A stretch of 64,000 nucleotides of DNA from contig JAEWAQ010000076.1 of the NCBI GenBank assembly GCA_023391635.1, forward strand, positions 124,001-188,000, given 5' to 3'. The stretch is from Bacillota bacterium (lineage in GTDB: Bacteria; Bacillota; Bacilli; Paenibacillales; Paenibacillaceae). The position numbers were made by a program, and so were the translations under genes. The notes under the pieces were generated by a model. The model was not told the origin of the DNA. It saw only the letters and a program-made list of their open reading frames with translations, and searched no databases. Positions 23,235 to 31,853 of the stretch are shown here, piece after piece. Positions within the stretch are counted from its first letter, which is position 1. Each line of letters begins with the position of its first letter.

Positions 23235-24230
23235 ATGGAACGATTGCGTTGGGGCATTCTCGGCGCGGCGGGGATCGGGGATCGCGACGTTATTCCCGCG
23301 CTGCTCGCATCCGATACCGCCCAATTGATCGGGATTGCCAGTAGGGACGAGCAGAAGTCGCGCAGTAAAGCGGAGCAGTACGGGTTGCCGAAAACTTACG
23401 GCAGCTACGAAGCATTGCTGGCGGACCCGGACATCGAAGCGGTCTACATCCCGCTGCCGAACCATCTGCACAAGCAATGGACCGTGGCGGCGGCCCGGGC
23501 AGGCAAGCATGTGCTGTGCGAGAAGCCGATCGCGCTTAACGCCGGGGAAGCGCAGGAAATGGTCGATGCGTGCCGTGAAGCGGGCGTCCACTTGGCCGAA
23601 GCGTTCATGTATCGCCATCATCCGCGCGTCATCCGAATGAAGCAGCTCGTGGATAGCGGAGCAATCGGGCAATTGCGCGCGATTCATGGCGTATTCTCGT
23701 ACAATGGCGCCGCGGACTCTGGCAATATTCGATTCAACTCGGAATGGGGCGGTGGTGGTCTGTACGACATTTGCTGCTATCCGCTCAGTGCCGCTCGCCT
23801 GATCGTCGGTTCGGAGCCGGAAGCGGCCACGGTGCTGGCGCAATTTTCGCCGGAGCACGGCGGCGTCGATATGATGGCGTCCGGTTTGGTGGAATTCCCG
23901 GGCGGCATCGGGTTGACATTCGACGGCGGCATGTGGACGGCTGGCCGCAATCGGCTTGAAGTCGTCGGTTCGGATGGCCGCATCGTACTTGAGCACGCAT
24001 TCCTGCCCGGTGACAAACAAGATGAACTTATTCTATTTACGAAAGACGGCGAACAGAGGGAAGGGCCGTACGGCGTGAATGCTTATGTCCGGCAAGCGGA
24101 TCAATTCGCTCGCACCGTCAGGGGACTGGAGCCTGCCGCCTATCCGGCGGAAGACGCCGTAGCCGGCATGAAGCTGCTCGACGCTTGTCTGGCTTCCGCC
24201 CGCAATCGCGAACGGGTTGTTCTTGGGTGA
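23235..24230 (+). CDS. Gfo/Idh/MocA family oxidoreductase
   Basis: A protein of 331 residues. The N-terminal Rossmann fold begins RLRWGILGAAGIGDRDVIPAL. The family motif is LCEKPIALNAGEAQEMV, with the EKP lysine. The C-terminal GFO_IDH_MocA_C domain contains AFMYRHHPRVIRMKQLV and GGGLYDICCYPLSAARL, matching the substrate-proximal GxxxDxGxY region (here D-I-C-C-Y). It likely oxidises a sugar or cyclitol with NAD(P). The downstream neighbour is a beta-glucosidase, so sugar metabolism is plausible. Confidence 0.92.
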   Translation: MERLRWGILGAAGIGDRDVIPALLASDTAQLIGIASRDEQKSRSKAEQYGLPKTYGSYEALLADPDIEAVYIPLPNHLHKQWTVAAARAGKHVLCEKPIALNAGEAQEMVDACREAGVHLAEAFMYRHHPRVIRMKQLVDSGAIGQLRAIHGVFSYNGAADSGNIRFNSEWGGGGLYDICCYPLSAARLIVGSEPEAATVLAQFSPEHGGVDMMASGLVEFPGGIGLTFDGGMWTAGRNRLEVVGSDGRIVLEHAFLPGDKQDELILFTKDGEQREGPYGVNAYVRQADQFARTVRGLEPAAYPAEDAVAGMKLLDACLASARNRERVVLG

Positions 24231-24238
24231 GTTTGAGG

Positions 24239-24400
24239 GCTGCCCGCCAGGCTTCGTACGAACGGAGATGCGTCGAAAATCGTCACAACTTGGTCCGCGA
24301 AGCAGGGCATGAACAGAAATGAGTCGAAAGTCGCCACAACTCGGCCCGCCAAGCAGTGCACGAACGGAGATGAGTCGAAAATCGACACATCTCCGTTCAC
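24239..24400. repeat. 51-bp tandem repeat array, 3 copies plus a partial leading copy
   Basis: Copies begin GAACGGAGATG (24260), GAACAGAAATG (24311) and GAACGGAGATG (24362), exactly 51 bp apart. Each continues with GTCGAAA and, in the first two, ends near GCGAAGCAGG or CCAAGCAGT. A diverged part-copy precedes 24260 (GCCCGCCAGGCTTCGTAC). The third copy is itself an inverted repeat: GAACGGAGATG and GTCGA pair with TCGAC and CATCTCCGTTC. The frame is open through the array but enters bglB only by extension. Confidence 0.85.
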
Positions 24401-24473
24401 TGGGCGGCTGAAGTCGGCAGCAAAGCAAGCTGGAACGCAAACCATCATACCCATTTTCAAGGAGGAACGATCT

Positions 24474-25820
24474 ATGGCAAGACTGGACTTTCCCCGCGAT
24501 TTCGTATGGGGCACCGCAACCGCGTCGTATCAGATCGAAGGCGCGGTCCATGAAGACGGCAGAGGCCCGTCGATCTGGGACACGTTCTCGCACACCCCCG
24601 GCAGAGTGAAGAACGGAGACACCGGCGACATCGCCTGCGACAGCTACCATCGCTATGAAGAGGATATCGCGCTGCTCAAAGAGCTCGGCGTCACCGCCTA
24701 CCGCCTGTCCATCGCCTGGCCGCGCATCCTGCCGCAAGGAACGGGCGCCGTCAATCAAGCCGGTCTCGACTATTACGCCCGCGTCATCGATGCGCTGCTG
24801 GCGGTAGGCATCGAGCCTTGCGTGACGCTATACCACTGGGATCTGCCGCAAGCGCTGCAAGACCAGGGCGGCTGGGCGAATCGTACGACGATCGATGCTT
24901 TTGCGCAATACGCAGAAATCGTTTTCCATACATTTAATGGAAAAGTTAAACAATGGATCACCTTCAACGAAACGTGGTGCGTATCCTTCCTCTCGAACTA
25001 CTTGGGCGCCCACGCGCCGGGCAACAAAGACTTGCAGCTCGCCATCACGGTCGCGCACCACTGCATGGTCGCCCACGGCGAGACGGTCAAGCTTTTCCGC
25101 AAACTCGGCATCCAGGGGCAGATCGGCACGACGCACAACTTGTACTGGTTCGAGCCTTACACGAATTCACCCGAGGATCAAGCTGCCGCCGGGCGGATGC
25201 GGGGCTGGAACAACGAATGGTTCATGGACCCGACCTTCAAGGGCGAGTACCCGGCGTTCCTCGTCGAATGGTTCCGCGCCAAAGGGGCCGAGGTGCCGAT
25301 CCAGCCCGGCGACATGGAGACGATCGCGCAGCCGATCGACTTTATCGGCGTCAACTATTACAGTGGTGGATACGGACGTTACAAGAAGGACGAGGGCGAC
25401 TTTGACTGCGAGGAAGTGCAGGTCGGCTTCGACAAGACGTTCATCGGCTGGAACGTGTACCCGGACGGCTTGTACAACGTGCTCAAGTGGTTGCACGACA
25501 CGTACGGCGACACGCCGATCTATATTACGGAGAACGGCGCCTGCTGCGACGATGTGCTGGAAGCGGACGGCCATGTGCACGATGCGCAGCGCGTCGACTA
25601 TTTCCGCAAACATTTCATCCAATGCCACCGGCTAATCGCTTCCGGCGTTCCGCTTCGCGGCTATTTTGCCTGGTCGCTGCTCGACAATTTCGAATGGGCG
25701 GAAGGCTACAGCAAGCGGTTCGGCATCGTCTACACGGACTATGAGACACTGAAGCGGTATCCGAAGGACAGCTATGCGTTTATCAAAAACGTGATCGCGG
25801 ACGGCGGTTTGAACGTGTAG
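24474..25820 (+). CDS. GH1 family beta-glucosidase
   Basis: A protein of 448 residues, the normal GH1 length. It starts MARLDFPRDFVWGTATASYQ, with the GH1 N-terminal signature FxWGxAxxxxQ. The acid/base glutamate is in TFNETW and the nucleophile in YITENGA. LLDNFEWAEGYSKRFGIVYTDY is the C-terminal aglycone/glycone pocket. No signal peptide, so it is a cytoplasmic enzyme hydrolysing imported beta-glucosides. AAGGAGGAACGATCT precedes the ATG; the longer frame from 24309 starts inside the repeat array and is rejected. Confidence 0.95.
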   Translation: MARLDFPRDFVWGTATASYQIEGAVHEDGRGPSIWDTFSHTPGRVKNGDTGDIACDSYHRYEEDIALLKELGVTAYRLSIAWPRILPQGTGAVNQAGLDYYARVIDALLAVGIEPCVTLYHWDLPQALQDQGGWANRTTIDAFAQYAEIVFHTFNGKVKQWITFNETWCVSFLSNYLGAHAPGNKDLQLAITVAHHCMVAHGETVKLFRKLGIQGQIGTTHNLYWFEPYTNSPEDQAAAGRMRGWNNEWFMDPTFKGEYPAFLVEWFRAKGAEVPIQPGDMETIAQPIDFIGVNYYSGGYGRYKKDEGDFDCEEVQVGFDKTFIGWNVYPDGLYNVLKWLHDTYGDTPIYITENGACCDDVLEADGHVHDAQRVDYFRKHFIQCHRLIASGVPLRGYFAWSLLDNFEWAEGYSKRFGIVYTDYETLKRYPKDSYAFIKNVIADGGLNV

Positions 25821-25905
25821 AAACGGTGTTTTTGGTGGAATTTTGCAACCTTGCGCGGCGCTGTATCGTCTGAATGATCGTCAATCGATACAAGGAGGTT
25901 GCCTT

Positions 25906-26187
25906 ATGCCGACGAAATTGTGGCATCGCGCTTCACTTGCCGCTTTGCTGGCGCCGGTACTGCTGCTTGCGGCTTGCAGCGGCCAGACGGGCGGCGACTC
26001 TTCTTCGCCGCCTGCCGAGAGCACCGCTGACCCTTCGCCTTCATCGCTGCCTTCCGCGCCTGCGTCCACGCCGCCGACTCCGCAGCCGCCGAGCATCGCC
26101 GAGCAATTCATCCAGCGCGTATCCTTACCGAATGCGCATACTTCCGCGTTTCCGGAAGAACAGAACATCATCATGCTTTCGAGATAA
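25906..26187 (+). CDS. short Pro/Ser-rich lipoprotein
   Basis: A protein of 93 residues. The N-terminus MPTKLWHRASLAALLAPVLL leads to the lipobox LLAAC. A Ser/Pro/Ala/Thr-rich stretch fills residues ~27-68. The last ~25 residues (IAEQFIQRVSLPNAHTSAFP ...) are more regular. AAGGAGG precedes the ATG, and an intrinsic terminator begins two bases after the stop, so the unit looks complete although short. It may still be a truncated descendant of a longer lipoprotein. No family recognised. Confidence 0.7.
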   Translation: MPTKLWHRASLAALLAPVLLLAACSGQTGGDSSSPPAESTADPSPSSLPSAPASTPPTPQPPSIAEQFIQRVSLPNAHTSAFPEEQNIIMLSR

Positions 26188-26189
26188 GG

Positions 26190-26228
26190 CAATCCAGGAT
26201 TTCTTCACGCATCCGGGTTGTCTTTTTT
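26190..26228 (+). terminator. intrinsic terminator after the short lipoprotein gene
   Basis: CAATCCAGGAT (26190-26200) pairs with ATCCGGGTTG (26211-26220) with a small bulge, followed by TCTTTTTT. Confidence 0.8.
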
Positions 26229-26356
26229 GCGTTCCAGACGTTATTAATACCGAGAAGGGGAACAGATGCATTCGTTTCAATTCCGAGAGAGAGTGGCTGG
26301 AGTTTTCCGATCGCCTCTTTTTATTTTCGTCTGATTGTGCCCTTTCAGTAAAAGAG

Positions 26357-26386
26357 TTGACGGCGGTTCCAAACTTTAGGTATGAT
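26357..26386 (+). promoter_or_regulatory. promoter of the siderophore uptake operon
   Basis: TTGACG (26357-26362), 18 bases, TATGAT (26381-26386). The Fur box lies directly downstream over the expected transcription start. Confidence 0.75.
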
Positions 26387-26391
26387 ATCAA

Positions 26392-26406
26392 TGATAATGA
26401 TTATCA
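26392..26406. promoter_or_regulatory. Fur box
   Basis: TGATAATGATTATCA is a perfect 7-1-7 inverted repeat and matches the Bacillus Fur consensus. It overlaps the expected start site of the promoter at 26357-26386, so Fe-Fur should repress the operon when iron is sufficient. Confidence 0.93.
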
Positions 26407-26447
26407 ATATCACTTTCTTGTATTTAGTAATTAGGGAGATGGATCTG

Positions 26448-27404
26448 TTGCACGCAAGGAAATTGAAGTTGTTGTGTGTTCTGCTCATGCTCACGGCGCT
26501 GATGTTGACGGCATGTTCGAAGGGCGACGACGCGGCCGGGTCGGAGGCGGTGAATGGTTCGGCGACGAAAAAATACATAGATTCCAAAGGCCGGGAAGTC
26601 GAATTGCCCGCTCACCCCGAGCGTATCGTCGCGCATTACTATGCGTCCGAATTCGTCGCGCTCGGGCTGCCGATTGTCGGCACTAATTATATCAATGCGA
26701 GCGGAATTCTGACACCGGCGCAGCTGCAAGGGATTGAGAATATCGGAGGAGAAGGCGTTGTGCCCAATCTGGAGAAGGTAGTTGCGCTCGATCCCGACTT
26801 GATCGTCGTGCCCAACTTCCTGCAGCCCGCCGACTTGGAGGCGTTGTCCAAGATCGCGCCGACGGTCGCTCTCGATTACAGCAGCGACGTGTTTGCCCGG
26901 TTGCGGACAATCGGCGAGATCGCGGGGAGTTCCGCTCGGGCTGAGGACTGGATTGCCGCGTACAAAGCGAAGGCAGAGGAGAAACGCAAGGAGGCGGCGT
27001 CATTGATTCAGCCCGGGGAGACGTCTTCCGCCTTCATCCTGTATCAGGACAAACAACTATATGTATACGGGCCGCAGCGGCTTGGGCCGATCATGTACGA
27101 TGCGCTTGGCTTCGCCATGCCGCCCAAGGTCAAGGAGCTTTTCGATCGAAACAAAGACGCCTTATGGGAAACGATCTCGCTGGAGACGTTGCCGGACTAT
27201 GCAGGGGATCGCATCTTCCTGGTCATACCGGATGACAGCGATGACACAAAGAAGATGGTGGAGGAAGTGCTGAACGGGCCGATCTGGAAAGGGCTTCCGG
27301 CAGTGAAGAATGGCAAAGCTTACGTCGTCGAAAGCAGATGGGCGTTCAACGATCCGCTGACCCTGAACTGGCTGCTCGACGAGATGCCCAAGAAACTGCA
27401 TTAA
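26448..27404 (+). CDS. iron-siderophore ABC transporter substrate-binding lipoprotein (first)
   Basis: A protein of 318 residues. The signal sequence and lipobox (ALMLTAC) are followed by a Fhu/Fec-type binding fold (Peripla_BP_2): IDSKGREVELPAHPERIV, LGLPIVGTN, LEKVVALDPDLIVVP and the C-terminal WKGLPAVKNGKAYVVE. TTG at 26448 is chosen: AGGGAG lies 9 bases upstream. Longer frames would include the Fur box. It is the first gene under Fur control. Ligand (catecholate, hydroxamate or other) cannot be read. Confidence 0.92.
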   Translation: MHARKLKLLCVLLMLTALMLTACSKGDDAAGSEAVNGSATKKYIDSKGREVELPAHPERIVAHYYASEFVALGLPIVGTNYINASGILTPAQLQGIENIGGEGVVPNLEKVVALDPDLIVVPNFLQPADLEALSKIAPTVALDYSSDVFARLRTIGEIAGSSARAEDWIAAYKAKAEEKRKEAASLIQPGETSSAFILYQDKQLYVYGPQRLGPIMYDALGFAMPPKVKELFDRNKDALWETISLETLPDYAGDRIFLVIPDDSDDTKKMVEEVLNGPIWKGLPAVKNGKAYVVESRWAFNDPLTLNWLLDEMPKKLH

Positions 27405-27476
27405 TCCGAAGGCGCAGCCGACCTTACTCCTCACAACACGTCATAATCGATATACCGAATAAGGAGCCAGCTATTT

Positions 27477-28550
27477 ATGTCTGCAATTGCACAATCGGCC
27501 GAACCGGCCGAGCCGAGTGAATCAGCCGAATCATCCTCGTCCCCCAAGTTGAGGACGCGACCGCTTGCCGCCACTTTCATTTTGTTCGGCGGATTAATCT
27601 CCCTCATCCTCGGTATTGGAGTGTCCGTATCTTTCGGCGCGGCCGACATTGCGTTCTCGACCGTCTGGGAGGCGGTGTTTCACTTCAACGAGGACTTGAC
27701 GCCGCATAATATCATTATGGAATTGCGCTTGCCGCGCGTGCTCGGCGGCGCCATGGTCGGCGCGAGCTTCGCGGTTGCGGGCGCACTGATGCAAGGCATG
27801 ACCCGCAACCCGATGGCGGACTCCGGACTGCTCGGGCTGAACGCGGGAGCCGGCTTCGTGCTGGCGTTATGCTTCGCCTTTTACCCCGGACTGCCCTTCA
27901 TGTATTTGATCCTGTATTCCTTCCTGGGTGCGGGGGTCGGCGCAGGTCTCGTGTTCGGAATTGGTTCGCTGGCGAGAGGGGGGCTCACGCCTGTACGACT
28001 CGTACTGGCGGGCGCGGCAGTCAGCGCGCTGCTCGCCGCTCTAAGCGAAGGCATTGCGCTCCACTTCCGCATTGGCCAGGACTTGGCGTTCTGGTATGCG
28101 GGAGGCGTGGCCGGAACCAATTGGAAGCAGCTCGGGGTCATGCTGCCATGGGTTGGCGGGGCGATCCTCGGCGCCATAGTCATTTCCCGCTCCATTACGC
28201 TGCTCAGTCTCGGTGAAGACGTTGCCGTCGGGCTCGGCCAGCGAACGAAATGGGTGAAGCTGGTCGGCACCGTCATTATTCTGATTTTGGCCGGATCGGC
28301 CGTGGCGGTGGTCGGCGCGGTCGGCTTCGTCGGTCTGATCATCCCGCACTTGACGCGATATCTGGTCGGGGTCGATTATCGGTGGATCATCCCTTGCTCC
28401 GCCGTGCTCGGCAGCCTGCTCGTCATGTTCGCGGATCTGGCGGCAAGGATGGTTCATCCGCCGTACGAGACGCCCATCGGCGCGCTGGTCGCGCTGATCG
28501 GCGTGCCCTTCTTCCTCTACCTTGCACGCAGGGAAGGGAGGGAGTTGTAG
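27477..28550 (+). CDS. FecCD-family siderophore permease (first)
   Basis: A protein of 357 residues with about nine or ten membrane segments. Family marks: LRLPRVLGGAMVGASFAVAG, MQGMTRNPMADSGLLGLNAG and the ATPase-contact stretch GAVGFVGLIIPHLTRYLVG. An unusual Ser/Glu/Ala-rich cytosolic N-terminus (about 30 residues) precedes the first helix. TAAGGAG precedes the ATG. It likely forms a heterodimer with the next permease, as FeuB/FeuC do in Bacillus. Confidence 0.93.
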   Translation: MSAIAQSAEPAEPSESAESSSSPKLRTRPLAATFILFGGLISLILGIGVSVSFGAADIAFSTVWEAVFHFNEDLTPHNIIMELRLPRVLGGAMVGASFAVAGALMQGMTRNPMADSGLLGLNAGAGFVLALCFAFYPGLPFMYLILYSFLGAGVGAGLVFGIGSLARGGLTPVRLVLAGAAVSALLAALSEGIALHFRIGQDLAFWYAGGVAGTNWKQLGVMLPWVGGAILGAIVISRSITLLSLGEDVAVGLGQRTKWVKLVGTVIILILAGSAVAVVGAVGFVGLIIPHLTRYLVGVDYRWIIPCSAVLGSLLVMFADLAARMVHPPYETPIGALVALIGVPFFLYLARREGREL

Positions 28551-28553
28551 ATC

Positions 28554-29585
28554 GTGAACGTGCAACTTGCAACGGCAGAACGCCGCAAGACCAATCGCGG
28601 CATCATGATCATGACGATCATCGCCGTCATGATCGTGGTTACCTTCATAATCAGCATGAACGCCGGCTTCATTCGTCTAACACCGCTCGACATGATCCGC
28701 ACATTGCTCGGCATGGGGACGGAGAAGCAAGAGCTCATCCTGTTCCAGTTCCGTCTGCCGCGCATCGTCATCTCGGTGCTCATCGGCGCCGGGTTGGCCG
28801 TATCGGGATGCATCCTGCAAGGCATCTCCCGCAATGCCCTCGCCGATCCCGGCATTCTCGGCATCAACGCCGGCGCGGGACTGATGGTGATGCTGTATGT
28901 CTCTTATTTTCCGACGACGTCGATGCGCTCTGTATTTCTGCTTCCGGTGCTGGCGCTTCTTGGCGCGGGATTGACCGCAGCGCTCATCTACACTTTGGCC
29001 TACAGGCGCCATAGGGGGATTTCCCCGATCAGCTTGATCCTGGTCGGGATCGCAGTCGCTGCCGGGATCAGCGCTGTCATGATCGTGCTGACGCTGCGGC
29101 TCGACCCGGACAAATATCAGTTCGTGGCAACGTGGCTGGCAGGCAGCATCTGGGGAACCAACTGGAAATTCGTGCTGGCGCTGCTGCCCTGGGTTGTCGT
29201 GCTGCTGCCCTTCGTATTTTACAAAGCCAGAGCGATGAACGTGCTGACGCTCGGCGATCAGCTGGCGACAGGGCTCGGCGCGCCGGTGGAGAAGGAGCGG
29301 CTGCTGCTGCTTGCCGCCGCGGTCGGTCTGGCGGGCTCGTCTGTGGCGGTCAGCGGCGGCATCGGCTTCGTCGGCCTGATCGGACCGCATCTGGCGCGTC
29401 GGCTTGTCGGGCCGAGGCATCAAATGCTGCTGCCGGCCGCCGCCTTGGCCGGGGCATTGCTGGTCATTACGGCGGACACGATCGGACGTACGGTGCTGCA
29501 GCCGACGGAAATTCCGACAGGCATCGTCGTTGCGGTCATCGGCGCGCCTTACTTTCTGTACTTGCTGGCCCGATCAAAGGCTTAA
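28554..29585 (+). CDS. FecCD-family siderophore permease (second)
   Basis: A protein of 343 residues, start GTG 28554 four bases after the previous stop, with AGGGAGGGAG as ribosome site. Marks: FRLPRIVISVLIGAGLAVSG, LQGISRNALADPGILGINAG, GGIGFVGLIGPHLARRLVG. The N-terminus is short and basic, unlike the first permease. No ATP-binding subunit gene follows, so an ATPase encoded elsewhere (YusV/FhuC-like) must serve the complex. Confidence 0.93.
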   Translation: MNVQLATAERRKTNRGIMIMTIIAVMIVVTFIISMNAGFIRLTPLDMIRTLLGMGTEKQELILFQFRLPRIVISVLIGAGLAVSGCILQGISRNALADPGILGINAGAGLMVMLYVSYFPTTSMRSVFLLPVLALLGAGLTAALIYTLAYRRHRGISPISLILVGIAVAAGISAVMIVLTLRLDPDKYQFVATWLAGSIWGTNWKFVLALLPWVVVLLPFVFYKARAMNVLTLGDQLATGLGAPVEKERLLLLAAAVGLAGSSVAVSGGIGFVGLIGPHLARRLVGPRHQMLLPAAALAGALLVITADTIGRTVLQPTEIPTGIVVAVIGAPYFLYLLARSKA

Positions 29586-29628
29586 ACTTGCTTGCCATTA
29601 CATGATGCAATTCGCGGAGGAATCGCCT

Positions 29629-30636
29629 ATGAGAACCAATAGAATCAAATGGATTGCTGTCGGGCTCGGCCTGCTCGTCGTCTTCGCGCTGGCTTCCGGC
29701 TGCGGTCAGCAAAACGAGGGCGCAGCGGCGCCGCAAGCGTCGGCAACGGACAGCCAAACGGCTGCTGAGTCCGGATCGTCCGCGGCCACAAGGTTATTTA
29801 CCGACGCAACAGGCAGGGAAGTGGAAATTCCCGTCAACCCGCAGCGGGTCGTCACCACGCAGTATTTGGACGCCATGCTGGCACTCGGCGTCAAGCCGCT
29901 GGGCGCGCCGTCACACGTGCTGAACAATCTATACTTGGGAGAGCTGCAGGACGGCGTCGTGGATTTGGGCAGTCCTTTCAATGTCGAGAAAGTGTTGGAA
30001 CTGGATCCCGATCTGATTCTGTCCGCCAATCCGGATGAGGTGGAGGCGCTGAGCAAGATCGCCCCGACCGTCGTTGTGCCGTGGTTGTTCGGAGACGTAT
30101 ATGACCAATTGCGGGAAATCGCCAGAGTGCTGAACAAAGAGAAGGAAGCGGATGATTGGATCGCCGGCTTGGAAGCCAAGGCGTCCGCAGGCAGATCGGC
30201 TTTGGCAGGCAAGATCGGCCAGGACGAGACCGTCTCCATTTTCATGGCCTACGGTAAAGACGCGCTGAGGGTGTACGGAGCGAGGAATATCGGGCATATG
30301 ATCTACCGACTGCTGCAATTAACCCCGCCTCCGTTCATTCAGCAGAAGCTGGCCGACGACCCGGGTTATGAAAGCTTCGTGTATGAGAACATCTCGATGG
30401 AGAAGCTGCCTGAAATGGCAGGAAATCGGATTGTCATGCTCGTCTACGATCAGGCAGCCAAAGACGACGGCGGCATGTTCAACCAGATTGAGCGCAGCGC
30501 ATTGTGGAAAAACCTCGATGCGGTCAAGAACAACCGCGTGTATGACATCAACCCGGATCCTTGGTTTACTTATGCTCCGATTGCAATCGAGAAGTCGCTG
30601 GACGAAGCCATCACGATGTTCACAGGAGGGCAATAA
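29629..30636 (+). CDS. iron-siderophore ABC transporter substrate-binding lipoprotein (second)
   Basis: A protein of 335 residues with lipobox (LASGC) and a Peripla_BP_2 fold: FTDATGREVEIPVNPQRVV, LGVKPLGAP, VEKVLELDPDLILSANPDEV and ALWKNLDAVKNNRVYD. It is only distantly similar to the first binding protein of the operon, so the two may serve different siderophores. GCGGAGGAATCGCCT precedes the ATG at 29629; the longer frame overlaps the upstream permease. Confidence 0.92.
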   Translation: MRTNRIKWIAVGLGLLVVFALASGCGQQNEGAAAPQASATDSQTAAESGSSAATRLFTDATGREVEIPVNPQRVVTTQYLDAMLALGVKPLGAPSHVLNNLYLGELQDGVVDLGSPFNVEKVLELDPDLILSANPDEVEALSKIAPTVVVPWLFGDVYDQLREIARVLNKEKEADDWIAGLEAKASAGRSALAGKIGQDETVSIFMAYGKDALRVYGARNIGHMIYRLLQLTPPPFIQQKLADDPGYESFVYENISMEKLPEMAGNRIVMLVYDQAAKDDGGMFNQIERSALWKNLDAVKNNRVYDINPDPWFTYAPIAIEKSLDEAITMFTGGQ

Positions 30637-30637
30637 C

Positions 30638-31693
30638 ATGAGCGCAGATCAATTGTTTGACGTCACCATCATCGGCGGAGGGCCCGCGGGGCTGTACGCT
30701 GCCTTCTACAGCGGCTTGCGCGAGATGAAGACGAAGATCATCGAATTCCAGCCGCAGCTCGGCGGCAAGGTGCATGTCTATCCGGAGAAGATGATCTGGG
30801 ACGTCGGCGGCCTGGCTCCGCTGCCCGGCGCGAAGTTGATCGAGCAGATGGTGGTGCAGGGGTTGACCTTCGGTCCCGAGGTTGTACTGGGAGAGAAAGT
30901 GACCTCCATCTCCAGATCGGATGACGGAACGCTTACGCTGCATGCCGCATCGGGTCGCGAGCATTATACGAAGACGGTCATTCTGGCGATCGGAGGCGGC
31001 ATTCTCAAGCCGACCAAGCTGGACATCGAGGGAGCCGAGCGGTTCGAAGTCGCCAATCTCCACTACACCGTGAAGTCGCTCGCATATTTCAAGGGAAAGA
31101 CTGTGCTCATCTCCGGCGGCGGCAACTCGGCGGTCGATTGGGCGAATGAGCTGTCACAGGTCGCAGGCAAGGTCATTCTGACTTATCGCAACGATACGCT
31201 GAAAGGGCACGAGGCGGAAGTGACGCGGCTGATGAACAGTTCGGTGGATTGCCGCTTGAATACGAAGATCGGCCGCCTGATCGCGGCGGCGAACCGCGAA
31301 GCGATCGCTCAGGTTGAACTGATCGATGTAGGGAACGGCTCGTCCGCGCTCGTAGCCGTCGATGAAGTGATCATCAACCACGGTTACGAACGCGACAAGG
31401 AATTGCTCGCGAACAGCGAAGTGAAGATCGCCATGAAGAACGAATACTGCATAGAAGGCGGCCCGATGGGCCAGACCTCGGAGCCGGGCGTGTTCGCGGC
31501 GGGAGATATTCTGCATCACGACGGCAAGCTGCACCTGATCGCCGGCGCCTTCCAGGACGCCGCGAACGCGGTCAACCAGGCGAAGCTGCACATTGCGCCG
31601 GAAGCGAACGCGTGGGGCATGGTCTCCTCGCACAACGAACTGTTCAAGCAGCGCAACCGGGAGCTGATCCGGGAACTGGTTCGGGCGGATTAA
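30638..31693 (+). CDS. ferredoxin/flavodoxin-NADP reductase-like flavoprotein (YumC type)
   Basis: A protein of 351 residues, thioredoxin-reductase-like flavoprotein without the redox CxxC. FAD motif DVTIIGGGPAGLYAAFYSGL; NAD(P) motif ISGGGNSAVDWANEL; C-terminal FAD motif GVFAAGDILHHDG. This is the YumC/YcgT-type ferredoxin-NADP reductase of Firmicutes. It starts one base after the second binding-protein stop (AGGAGGG upstream), so it belongs to the Fur operon. It may supply electrons, directly or via a flavodoxin or ferredoxin, for reductive iron release from siderophores. Confidence 0.9.
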   Translation: MSADQLFDVTIIGGGPAGLYAAFYSGLREMKTKIIEFQPQLGGKVHVYPEKMIWDVGGLAPLPGAKLIEQMVVQGLTFGPEVVLGEKVTSISRSDDGTLTLHAASGREHYTKTVILAIGGGILKPTKLDIEGAERFEVANLHYTVKSLAYFKGKTVLISGGGNSAVDWANELSQVAGKVILTYRNDTLKGHEAEVTRLMNSSVDCRLNTKIGRLIAAANREAIAQVELIDVGNGSSALVAVDEVIINHGYERDKELLANSEVKIAMKNEYCIEGGPMGQTSEPGVFAAGDILHHDGKLHLIAGAFQDAANAVNQAKLHIAPEANAWGMVSSHNELFKQRNRELIRELVRAD

Positions 31694-31789
31694 GCGGCAC
31701 GGATAGTCACTCCAATCTCCTGGCGAGCGGTTTCGTTGCCTGACGAGCCGGTCGGCCGGAGAGCTTCTGCCTGACTGCCGCGCCGATCT

Positions 31790-31819
31790 TTGTCAAACAG
31801 CCGATCTTTCCGTTACAAT
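31790..31819 (+). promoter_or_regulatory. candidate promoter of the B12-radical SAM gene
   Basis: TTGTCA (31790-31795), 18 bases, TACAAT (31814-31819), 34 bases before the ATG. Confidence 0.6.
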
Positions 31820-31853
31820 AGGGATAGCTTGCTATCGGAAGGATCAATCGCAC

